Positions 39,057 to 46,877 of a DNA stretch of 64,000 nucleotides are shown one piece after another. A program made the position numbers and the translations under genes. Source of the stretch: Bacillota bacterium (GTDB lineage: Bacteria; Bacillota; Clostridia; Peptostreptococcales; Anaerovoracaceae). The notes beneath the pieces were generated by a model that saw only the letters and a list, made by a program, of their open reading frames with translations, made no database searches and was not told the origin of the DNA. Position 1 is the stretch's first letter; every line of letters begins with the position of its first letter. Where the stretch lies: the NCBI GenBank assembly GCA_017941085.1, contig JAGAXF010000001.1, forward strand, positions 1 to 64,000, read 5' to 3'.

Positions 39057-40480
39057 ATAAAATAGCCATAAAAAAAGTATTGTCAATCTTACTCTTGGTT
39101 TCACTTTTGTTAAGCTTAGTATCCTGCAGTAAAGAGGTCCAAACGACCCCTCAGGAGAATCCGGAAGAACAAAATGAAGATGTGGATAATTCATCCCCTC
39201 AAGAGGAAGAAAAGGTAGAAAACACCCAGGAGGAAAACAAGATGATTTTTGCCTACGTAGGGGATAAAGCCCTCCAAATTGAACCTGAAAGCAATTCGTC
39301 GGCAGAGGCTTTTATAACTTTGCTGGAAGAAGGGGACATAATTGTTTCCATGAGTGATTATGGTGGCTTCGAAAAAGTTGGTTCATTAGGGGCATCTCTT
39401 CCTACTAATGATGAAAGTATTACCACGGAACCTGGAGACGTAATTCTTTATCAAGGAAATCAAATCACAATATATTACGATACCAACACATGGAACTTTA
39501 CCAGATTAGGCAGGGTCAAGGATTTAAGTCAGGATGAGCTTATGGCTGTTTTAGGTCAAGGAACTGTGGAGGTTAGGTTTTCTTTGATGAACAATAATGA
39601 TGTGGAGGATATAGGGGCCAACATCAATGGGACATCAGGAGAAAAAGAAGTTGGCGTATTTGATTTTGATAGTAAAACTGTTTTGTTAAACAGTGGTTAT
39701 GAAATGCCCATAATGGGTCTGGGAACTTATTCTTTGGACTATGATACCTGTGTGAACTCGGTTAAAACATTGCTGGAAAATGGTGGGCGGTTAATTGATA
39801 CAGCGTATATGTACCACAACGAGGAAGCAGTGGGCGAGGGGGTTCGTCAGGCAATGGAGGAGTTCCATATCCCCAGAGAAGAGATCTTTGTTATAACCAA
39901 GATATATCCAAGCCAGTTTGGAGATCCTGAGGCAGCTATTGATATGGCCTTAGAGAAATTAAATATAGATTATGTGGATATGATGCTTCTCCACCATCCT
40001 GGAGAAAATGATGTGGAAGCATATAAAGCCATGGAGAAGTATGTGGAAACAGGGAAAATCAAATCTCTTGGCTTATCAAACTGGTATGTTAAGGAACTTA
40101 CAGAATTCCTACCGCAGGTTAATATTATGCCAGCTTTAGTACAAAACGAAATTCATCCTTATTATCAGGAACAGGATGTGGTGCCCTTTATCCAGGAAAA
40201 GGGAATCGTTGTGCAGTGTTGGTATCCTTTAGGGGGTAGAGGTTATACCAGGGAGCTTTTAGAGAATGAAACAATTAAGGCTATTGCAGATAGCCATGGT
40301 GTGTCCTCCGCCCAAATAATCCTACGTTGGGATCTACAAAGAGGCATTGTGGTAATACCCGGATCAAGTAACCCGGAACACATTAAAGAAAACCTTGATC
40401 TATTCGACTTTCAGTTGACAGATAAAGAAATGGAAGATATTAATGCTTTGGATAAGAACGAAAAACATGATTGGTATTAG
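39053..40480 (+). CDS. Lipoprotein with cyclophilin-like domain fused to aldo/keto reductase
   Basis: 475 residues in three parts. A lipoprotein signal ends with LSLVSC (Cys 25). After a Glu/Gln-rich linker, residues about 63-180 (FAYVGDKALQIEPESNSSAE, then GDVILYQGNQITIYYD) match the bacterial cyclophilin-like fold. Residues about 205-475 are a complete aldo/keto reductase with GLGTYSL, DTAYMYHNE, VITKIYPS, LLHHPGEND, QNEIHPYY and IPGSSNPEHI, giving the Asp-Tyr-Lys-His tetrad. AKRs use NADPH, which is not expected outside the cell, so an exported version is odd. No frameshift is seen at the joints. Confidence 0.82.
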   Translation: MNKIAIKKVLSILLLVSLLLSLVSCSKEVQTTPQENPEEQNEDVDNSSPQEEEKVENTQEENKMIFAYVGDKALQIEPESNSSAEAFITLLEEGDIIVSMSDYGGFEKVGSLGASLPTNDESITTEPGDVILYQGNQITIYYDTNTWNFTRLGRVKDLSQDELMAVLGQGTVEVRFSLMNNNDVEDIGANINGTSGEKEVGVFDFDSKTVLLNSGYEMPIMGLGTYSLDYDTCVNSVKTLLENGGRLIDTAYMYHNEEAVGEGVRQAMEEFHIPREEIFVITKIYPSQFGDPEAAIDMALEKLNIDYVDMMLLHHPGENDVEAYKAMEKYVETGKIKSLGLSNWYVKELTEFLPQVNIMPALVQNEIHPYYQEQDVVPFIQEKGIVVQCWYPLGGRGYTRELLENETIKAIADSHGVSSAQIILRWDLQRGIVVIPGSSNPEHIKENLDLFDFQLTDKEMEDINALDKNEKHDWY

Positions 40481-40504
40481 AAAGTATTAAATAATAGGAT
40501 ATAC

Positions 40505-40536
40505 TTGACAAATATATATAGTTAGACTATACTAAC
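40505..40536 (+). promoter_or_regulatory. Strong promoter with overlapping GTTAG-N6-CTAAC inverted repeat (ABC/FtsX operon)
   Basis: TTGACA (40505-40510), 17-base spacer, TATACT (40528-40533). The inverted repeat GTTAGACTATACTAAC (40521-40536) covers the -10, as at 32030-32045. Confidence 0.65.
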
Positions 40537-40552
40537 TCCAGTAAGAGTTTTC

Positions 40553-40663
40553 TTCCTTATGGTATTAATAAGGAACGAGATCCAAGCTGGAAGATTGTTT
40601 GAGCAACATCTCTATATTTCATTTTGCGACCCCGTTCCCATTGGAGCGGGGTATTTGTTTTTT
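40553..40663 (+). terminator. 5' leader with two hairpins, the second an intrinsic terminator (possible attenuator)
   Basis: Between the promoter and the ATG at 40674 the leader holds hairpin 1, TTCCTTAT (40553-40560) pairing with ATAAGGAA (40568-40575), and hairpin 2, ACCCCGTTCC pairing with GGAGCGGGGT (40629-40652), followed by a T-rich run to 40663. The second is a proper intrinsic terminator eleven bases before the start codon, so expression must need antitermination or read-through. No known riboswitch class was recognised. Confidence 0.65.
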
Positions 40664-40673
40664 GGCGGTAAAG

Positions 40674-41372
40674 ATGTTTTTGGAAATAAAGGATATAAAG
40701 AAATCATTCGGTAAAGGCGAAAGCAGAGTCCAGGTCCTAAAAGGAATTAACTTGTCCGTTGAAAAGGGAGATATGTGTATATTTCTTGGACCCTCGGGAT
40801 CAGGAAAGAGTACTCTCCTTAATATTATAGGTGGAATCGATAAACCTGACTCCGGCAGCATTGCCATTGAAGGAGAACTGATGGATAGCATGTCTCCTAA
40901 AAGACTTGGAAGTTACAGAAGAAACCATTTAGGCTACGTATTTCAAATGTATAATCTCATACCTAATTTGACGGTTAGAGAAAATGTTGAAGTTGGAGCA
41001 TTTTTATCAAAGAACCCGTTGGACATAGATGAGTTGCTCCATACCCTTGGTATGTACGAGCATAAAGATAAGCTCCCGAATCAGCTTTCCGGTGGTCAGC
41101 AGCAGCGAACTTCCATTGGAAGGGCCATTGTTAAGAATCCGGACATTTTGCTTTGCGATGAGCCCACAGGGGCCTTGGATTACAATACATCCAAGGACAT
41201 ATTGGACCTTATAGAAAGAGTTAATCAGAAATATGGTAATACAGTAATTATGGTAACTCATAACGGTGCCTTAAGAGATATGGCGGATATTGTTATCAGG
41301 CTTAGAGACGGACAGATATTAAGCGCCGAAAGAAACGAAGTGAAGATTCCTGCCAGGAATCTGGAATGGTAG
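40674..41372 (+). CDS. ABC transporter ATP-binding protein (MacB/LolD type)
   Basis: Starts MFLEIKDIKKSFGKGESR at ATG 40674; a TTG-started extension to 40599 would run through the terminator hairpin and was rejected. Walker A GPSGSGKST near residue 40, signature LSGGQQQR near 138, Walker B ILLCDEPTGALD near 157. The 232 residues fit the LolD/MacB ATPase class that pairs with FtsX-like permeases. It is followed ten bases later by such a permease. The usual role is antimicrobial-peptide detoxification or export of hydrophobic compounds. Confidence 0.9.
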   Translation: MFLEIKDIKKSFGKGESRVQVLKGINLSVEKGDMCIFLGPSGSGKSTLLNIIGGIDKPDSGSIAIEGELMDSMSPKRLGSYRRNHLGYVFQMYNLIPNLTVRENVEVGAFLSKNPLDIDELLHTLGMYEHKDKLPNQLSGGQQQRTSIGRAIVKNPDILLCDEPTGALDYNTSKDILDLIERVNQKYGNTVIMVTHNGALRDMADIVIRLRDGQILSAERNEVKIPARNLEW

Positions 41373-41381
41373 CGGTTTAAT

Positions 41382-43772
41382 ATGAGTACCCAAAAGAAAG
41401 AGAAGAGTAGAACTCATATAAATAATCCGCTCCCGAAAAGATTAAAGAGAGATTTAAGGGAGGACTTGGGCAAGTATATTGTTATCTTTGCCCTCCTTTT
41501 TGTTTCTATCGGATTTACATCGGGATTTTTAGTTGCGGCGGATAGTATGATAGTAGCCTATAACGAAAGCTTTGAAAAATACAATGTGGAGGATGGGCAT
41601 TTTACGCTGCAAAGGCCTGCCAACAAAGCCCAAATAAAGAATGTTGAAGCAAATGATATAGAAACTTATGAGTTGTTCTACGCCGGTTTTGATTTAACCA
41701 ACGGAAGTTCCCTTAGGGTGTTTAAGAACCGCATGGAAGTAAATCTTCCATGCGTTATGGAGGGAAGACTTCCGAATAAAACTGGAGAAATTGCTATTGA
41801 CAGAATGTACGCGGATAATAACAAGCTTTCTGTTGGGGATACCATTGCTGAGAAAACCCATGAAGGAGAGGGTGGAGCCTCCCCAAGAGAGTGGAACATT
41901 GTAGGCCTTGTAGCGCTACCGGATTACAGTGCTTTGTTTTCCGACAATAATGATTTGATGTTTGACTCTTTAATGTTTGGTGTTGCTTTAGTTTCTGAAG
42001 ATGAATTTGATTCCATGCATCCCCTTACATATTGCTATGGCTGGAAGTACCTAAATGGAATAAGTGGCTCGGAAAGATATATTGAAAATGAAAAGGAAAT
42101 ATCTGATGAACTAATGAAGAAAATAGGCAAAGAAGTTACCCTTGAGGACTTTGTTCCTCGATATTTAAACCAGGGGATAAACTTCACAGGCGATGATATG
42201 GGTGGCGATAGTGCCATGATGGAAGTCTTTCTCTATATCATGATCGTAATTACTGCCTTTGTCTATGGCATTACCATGAAGGATACCATAGGAAAAGAAT
42301 CTACAGTTATTGGAACCCTTCTGGCCTCAGGCTATACCAAAGGTGAGCTGGTGAGGCACTATATGACTATGCCTATTATAGTTACGCTGGTAGCGGCCAT
42401 TATAGGAAATATCTTTGGATATACCCTATTTAAAAATGTATGTGTAGCCCTATATTACAACAGCTATAGTCTTCCGACCTACGAGACTTTATGGAATGCA
42501 AATGCCTTTGTCAGAACAACGCTTATACCAATACTAATTATGGGCGCTGTGTCCTGGATTGTTTTAAGAAGAAGTTTAAGCTTTTCTCCTATGGATTTCC
42601 TTAGAAGGAATCTAACCAGACAGAAGAATAAAAGTGCACTTAAACTAAGCAAGAGGATTCCGTTCTTCTCAAGGTTCAGGATGAGGATTATCATCCAAAA
42701 TATACCCAATTATCTGGTTCTATTTATTGGTATTTTCTTTGCCAACGTTCTCTTGTATTTTGGGATGGCCCTTCCCAATGTACTGACCAACTATCAAGAT
42801 TCCATACTCAATCAAATGATTGCGGAGCGTCAGTATATATTATCAATTCCAAGTGAAGCTATGGATGAAGATAAGAAAACCGAGTCCATGGTTAATCTTC
42901 TTAAATACTTCAAAGAAGTAGAAACAGAAAATCCGAGCGCCGAGAAATTCGGGGCATATACTCTGGAGACTATCCCTGAAGGCGAGGGCAAAAAAGATGA
43001 AATCATGATTTATGGAATTGAAGACGGTAGCCGTTATGTCGATGCAACCTTTGATAGTGGTGAAATATATGTTTCTTCCCTTTTTGCTGATAAATATGGA
43101 ACAAAGGCCGGGGACACCTTAAGGCTAAAGGAGAAGTACGATGAAGAAACCTATGATTTTAATATCGCAGGCATAGTTCAGTACGATGGAGCTATGAATA
43201 TATTCATGGGCCTGGATGACCTTAACAAGAAATTCGACCTTCCAGAGGGAATGTTCTCCGGGTATTTTGCCAACGAGGAAATAACGGACATTCCGGAGGA
43301 ATACATTAACTCTATTATCGACTTTGATTCTCTGACAAAGGTTTCAAGACAGCTGATGAAATCCTTTGGAGGATTCATGAAGCTGGTGAATGTATTTTCC
43401 GTTGTGCTCTTTGTTTTCTTGGTTTATCTGTTATCAAAGATAATAATCGAAAAGAATGGTCAATCGATTTCCATGACCAAGATTCTCGGATATACGGATG
43501 GAGAAGTGAGCAGACTCTATCTTGTGGCCACTACCATTGCTGTTATCTTTTTCGTCCTAATAAGTTTCCCTATAGTTAATATTATAGTCAGGGTTCTGTG
43601 GCAATACTTTATTGCTTTAAGAATGAGCGGATGGATAGTGTTCCATGTGGATGTGGATATATTCTTTAAGATGTTTGCTCTTGCGATATGCGCATATATT
43701 GTGGTGGCAGCAATGGAATTTATAAAGATTAAGAGAATACCCATGGATATAGCCCTTAAGAATGTGGAGTAA
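41382..43772 (+). CDS. FtsX-like ABC transporter permease
   Basis: 796 residues with a membrane helix near residue 30, a large extracellular domain (about 60-275), a three-helix FtsX core (about 280-400), a further helix near 435-460, a second extracellular domain (about 465-660) and a second FtsX core (about 668-790). This duplicated layout is that of mechanotransmission-type permeases (MacB/BceB group). The end GRIP-like segment IKRIPMDIALKNVE is typical. Works with the ATPase upstream. Confidence 0.88.
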   Translation: MSTQKKEKSRTHINNPLPKRLKRDLREDLGKYIVIFALLFVSIGFTSGFLVAADSMIVAYNESFEKYNVEDGHFTLQRPANKAQIKNVEANDIETYELFYAGFDLTNGSSLRVFKNRMEVNLPCVMEGRLPNKTGEIAIDRMYADNNKLSVGDTIAEKTHEGEGGASPREWNIVGLVALPDYSALFSDNNDLMFDSLMFGVALVSEDEFDSMHPLTYCYGWKYLNGISGSERYIENEKEISDELMKKIGKEVTLEDFVPRYLNQGINFTGDDMGGDSAMMEVFLYIMIVITAFVYGITMKDTIGKESTVIGTLLASGYTKGELVRHYMTMPIIVTLVAAIIGNIFGYTLFKNVCVALYYNSYSLPTYETLWNANAFVRTTLIPILIMGAVSWIVLRRSLSFSPMDFLRRNLTRQKNKSALKLSKRIPFFSRFRMRIIIQNIPNYLVLFIGIFFANVLLYFGMALPNVLTNYQDSILNQMIAERQYILSIPSEAMDEDKKTESMVNLLKYFKEVETENPSAEKFGAYTLETIPEGEGKKDEIMIYGIEDGSRYVDATFDSGEIYVSSLFADKYGTKAGDTLRLKEKYDEETYDFNIAGIVQYDGAMNIFMGLDDLNKKFDLPEGMFSGYFANEEITDIPEEYINSIIDFDSLTKVSRQLMKSFGGFMKLVNVFSVVLFVFLVYLLSKIIIEKNGQSISMTKILGYTDGEVSRLYLVATTIAVIFFVLISFPIVNIIVRVLWQYFIALRMSGWIVFHVDVDIFFKMFALAICAYIVVAAMEFIKIKRIPMDIALKNVE

Positions 43773-43779
43773 ATTTAAA

Positions 43780-45324
43780 ATGAAAACTTGTAAGAAAACA
43801 AAAACAGTATTGATGCTGATGCTTATTGCTTTGCTTTCTACTTTATTGACATCTTGCAATATGAAAGAGACAGGCGAAGGGGAGGAAAGCAGTGGAGCAG
43901 GAAGTGACACTTCGCAAGAAAATGAAAGCAATGAGCCTTCCTGGACCTATGAGGGAAGCGGAGCATTGAAGCCTGATGAGAAGCGAGAAATTGTTACCGT
44001 TAGCTGCGACCCTTCCGGAAGAATTGAAAAGATTATAAGCGAGGTTTCTCTTAAATTAAAGGAAGATGAAAGCAAGAAACCCATAGAGGATATATCTAAC
44101 CTAACTGAGATAAAGAATAAAAAAGGCGGCGAAGAATTTGATGTTCAGTCAGGTAAGATATACTGGGAGAACCTTGGTGAAGATATTGAATACGAAGGAG
44201 AAGGCAGGGAAGATATCCCGGTTGAATTAAAAATAACTTATAGCCTGGATGAGAATGAAGTATCGCCGGATGAGTTAGAGGGAAAATCGGGAAAACTGAA
44301 GATGAGGATAGACTATATCAACAATACTGCGATTCCATTTACGGCCATAACTGCCATATTCTTTCCTGAGGGTATTCTTAAAAATGTAAATGTTAAGAAT
44401 GGAAATCTGACGTCTATGTCATCCCAGGATGTGGTGATCGGCACGGCTCTACCGGGGCTGAGTAAATCCTTAAATGCTTCGGAAAATGAGGTTTTGAAGG
44501 ACGTGGATATACCTGAATATATAGAAATAACAGCCGACTGCCAAAACTTTGATATGGATTTCTCAACAACCATAGTAAAAAATGGGATCTTTGCTGACAT
44601 AAAAGACTCCAATGATATAGATGAATTGGTATCCTCCATGGCGGATATGAGAAAGGCTGCTGATTCACTTGCAAAGGGGGCAACGTCTCTTGCGGATGGA
44701 GGGTCTCAACTAAAGGAGGGAGTAAATAAGTACGTAAGTGGCGTTGGAACCGTAAAGGATGGAATTCATGCTATGTGGGAAGGACTGTATGCATTGGACT
44801 CTACATCTCAAACTTTGATAGATGGTGCAACATCCTTAAACGACGGTATTTATGCTTTGGATTCATATATTGGAAAACTTCCGGATGTGCTTCCTGCTAC
44901 TCTTGATGAAACGGAACGAGCGGCAATGGAAAATATGCTGGGAGAACTTAAATCTCAAATTGAAGTGCTCTATACAGGAAGCACAAACCTTAAGAATGGT
45001 GTAACCCAGTATGTAGGTGGTGTATCAACAATTGGTACAAGCATCCCTGACTTATATGAGGGGGCTTCTACCTTGCACTCCGAGGGAAGCAATCTAATAT
45101 CAGGTGCAGCCTCCCTTGCCTCCGGTTCAGAAACTCTAAGAGATGGGATGATTACCTTTAGGGATGAGGGAATAAGTGAACTTGCTGACTTTGTTGAAAA
45201 GGATCTGGCGGAACTGGACGACAGAATTAAAAAGCTTAAGAAGGATGACTCAGGATACACTTCCTATTCAGGAAGTGCAAAGGATGTTAAGTCATCGGTT
45301 ATTTACATCATAGAGACAAATTAA
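43780..45324 (+). CDS. Putative lipoprotein with YhgE/Pip-like repeat region
   Basis: Start chosen at ATG 43780; an in-frame ATG at 43762 lies in the permease end. The signal TVLMLMLIALLSTLLTSC gives lipidated Cys. About 30-270 is a beta-rich domain (KREIVTVSCDPSGRIEKI, VELKITYSL). From about 285 to 480 there are repeated ALA/LDxGAxxLxxG heptad-like units (SLADGGSQLKEGVNKYVSG, LIDGATSLNDGIYAL), as in YhgE/Pip proteins, then a coiled coil with ELDDRIKKLKK. It is cotranscribed with the ABC/FtsX pair and probably serves as its extracellular partner (inference). No C-terminal membrane helix. Confidence 0.75.
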   Translation: MKTCKKTKTVLMLMLIALLSTLLTSCNMKETGEGEESSGAGSDTSQENESNEPSWTYEGSGALKPDEKREIVTVSCDPSGRIEKIISEVSLKLKEDESKKPIEDISNLTEIKNKKGGEEFDVQSGKIYWENLGEDIEYEGEGREDIPVELKITYSLDENEVSPDELEGKSGKLKMRIDYINNTAIPFTAITAIFFPEGILKNVNVKNGNLTSMSSQDVVIGTALPGLSKSLNASENEVLKDVDIPEYIEITADCQNFDMDFSTTIVKNGIFADIKDSNDIDELVSSMADMRKAADSLAKGATSLADGGSQLKEGVNKYVSGVGTVKDGIHAMWEGLYALDSTSQTLIDGATSLNDGIYALDSYIGKLPDVLPATLDETERAAMENMLGELKSQIEVLYTGSTNLKNGVTQYVGGVSTIGTSIPDLYEGASTLHSEGSNLISGAASLASGSETLRDGMITFRDEGISELADFVEKDLAELDDRIKKLKKDDSGYTSYSGSAKDVKSSVIYIIETN

Positions 45325-45376
45325 AAATGGAGATGTTGATGCACGCCTTGTGGGTAAGGAGGACGCGTAGGGAAAT

Positions 45377-45457
45377 ATGAAAAAGTATCATATTGAAAAG
45401 AATAGCGTTCAGGAAACGCTTATGATTCCGCAAAATGGATTTCAAATAGGAGGCTAA
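45377..45457 (+). pseudogene. 26-residue remnant of a methyltransferase N-terminus, or leader peptide
   Basis: ATG 45377 to TAA 45457 encodes a peptide opening KKYHIEKNSVQETLMIP. The pattern (short basic start, V/Q-E/D-T-L-x-I/L-P) resembles the N-terminus of LCM-type methyltransferases, including the next gene (MNKLQGVADTLYLPLAARIY), but stops soon after. The end of the frame holds the ribosome site ATAGGAGG of that next gene, so translation would be coupled. A deleted paralogue and a real leader peptide are both possible. Confidence 0.4.
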
Positions 45458-45458
45458 A

Positions 45459-46268
45459 ATGAACAAACTACAGGGTGTTGCGGACACATTATATCTCCCC
45501 CTTGCTGCGAGGATATATGTGTCAAAAAGGTTCCCGGACTATTTCTATGATGAAATGGCTCTTTCTCTTGAAAAAGACATGCCCTATGAGGAGATAGTAG
45601 CAAAGTCAAGCGAATACTTTGAGATGGCGGGGGCATGCAGATTCTATAATACAGATGAGATGCTCCGGGATTACATATCAAAGCATGAAAAATGTAATGT
45701 CATAAACGTCGGCTGCGGACTTGAAACTGCATTCTTCAGGATTAAGCCGGATATAAACAAAGCGACCTTCTATGAAATGGATCTTCCTGATGTTATCGAA
45801 ACCAGGAGAAGGGTCTTGGGAGAGCCGGATGGGGAGAAACTAATCCCCGGGGATATGTTTGACTTCTCCTGGACTGAAGAGATTGATAAATCGCTTCCTA
45901 CGATGATTACCGTAATTGGTGTATTTCAGTATTTTAAAGATGAGCTGGTTCGTCAATTTATAGCGGAAGCTAAAGATCATTTCGCAGACCTTGAGCTTCT
46001 ATTTGATGCAATGACCCTTAAGGCGATTAATTACGCTGCAAACTATATCAAGAAAACGGGAAATAAGGACGCTATGCTTTATTTTGGGACGGACGAGCCC
46101 AAGGTATTTGTAGAGAGTCTCGGTTATGAACTCATTGAACAAAGGCCGTTCTTCACAGAGGCCAGGAAGAGACTAAAGAAGGATCTTAAGCTCTATACCC
46201 GAATTGCAATGAAAGTTGTGGACGAAGGTGGAAGGAGAGGATTTCTGGTCCACTGCAGGAGCAAGTAG
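45459..46268 (+). CDS. LCM-family (leucine carboxyl methyltransferase-like) SAM methyltransferase
   Basis: 269 residues. SAM motif VINVGCGLETAFFRI near residue 78, acidic loop YEMDLPDVIETRR near 105, IPGDMFDFSW near 127, and a motif IV region with VIGVFQYFKDE. These are hallmarks of the LCM/Tcmp family, which makes carboxyl or O-methyl groups. It is directly upstream of NHLM peptide-export genes, so peptide methylation is a possible role, though a terminator separates it from them. Ribosome site ATAGGAGG. Confidence 0.8.
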   Translation: MNKLQGVADTLYLPLAARIYVSKRFPDYFYDEMALSLEKDMPYEEIVAKSSEYFEMAGACRFYNTDEMLRDYISKHEKCNVINVGCGLETAFFRIKPDINKATFYEMDLPDVIETRRRVLGEPDGEKLIPGDMFDFSWTEEIDKSLPTMITVIGVFQYFKDELVRQFIAEAKDHFADLELLFDAMTLKAINYAANYIKKTGNKDAMLYFGTDEPKVFVESLGYELIEQRPFFTEARKRLKKDLKLYTRIAMKVVDEGGRRGFLVHCRSK

Positions 46269-46328
46269 TGTCAAGAACTGCAGAATTTGATCTTGAATCC
46301 TACTAAGCATATCATTTTAAAATGTTGT

Positions 46329-46364
46329 AAGCTCTATCATTTCTTGAAAAATAGAGCTTTTTTT
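46329..46364 (+). terminator. Intrinsic terminator after the methyltransferase
   Basis: AAGCTCTAT (46329-46337) pairs with ATAGAGCTT (46351-46359), followed by a run of T to 46364. It sits between the methyltransferase and the HlyD-like gene, 46 bases before the latter's start. Confidence 0.75.
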
Positions 46365-46409
46365 GATACACTGAAAACAAAGAAACCAATGAATAAAAGG
46401 AGTTCGTGG

Positions 46410-46871
46410 ATGGAACCCAATGAAGCTATTACAACTAATGAAACTAATACAACCAGTGAAAGAAAACCTGTATTTAGAAAAGAAACTATAGATAGGATAT
46501 CATCACCGGAGCAGTTAACGGATTATCTAAAAGTAACAAACCCGGGAACATGGGTGCTACTTTCTATTGTTTTGCTTCTACTTGTAAGCCTTGTGGCATG
46601 GTCCTTTATTGGAACTTTGGAGACTTCTGTGGATGTCAAAGTGGCGGTATCAGATCATATGGCAGAAGTAATTTCCCTTGACGGATCTCCTCTAGAAGAA
46701 GGCATGCCTCTCAAGGTCTCTGGGCAAGAGGCACTGCTTGCCTCATCGGGAAGTGATGAATACGGAAGAACCTACGGTGTAGCTGAAGTTATGCTTCCCG
46801 ATGGTACCTACGATGGAACAGTTGTTATAGAAACTATACGTCCCTTGGACTTTCTTCTGGAAAGCAGGTGA
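46410..46871 (+). CDS. Short HlyD-like NHLM secretion protein
   Basis: 153 residues from ATG 46410, set by AAAAGGAG seven bases upstream; the frame is open further back, but that part crosses the terminator. The N-terminus has FRKETIDRISSPEQLTDYLK, typical of NHLM bacteriocin secretion proteins, then one membrane helix (TWVLLSIVLLLLVSLVAWSF) and a short extracellular barrel part. Full-length family members have a long coiled coil and are about 400 residues; this short form lacks it. It precedes the two exporter genes and is probably an accessory subunit. Confidence 0.75.
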   Translation: MEPNEAITTNETNTTSERKPVFRKETIDRISSPEQLTDYLKVTNPGTWVLLSIVLLLLVSLVAWSFIGTLETSVDVKVAVSDHMAEVISLDGSPLEEGMPLKVSGQEALLASSGSDEYGRTYGVAEVMLPDGTYDGTVVIETIRPLDFLLESR

Positions 46872-46877
46872 ACATAG

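Noticed and set aside
40599..40673. N-terminal extension of the ABC ATPase from a TTG
   Set aside because: It translates through the terminator hairpin and has no similarity to ATPases.
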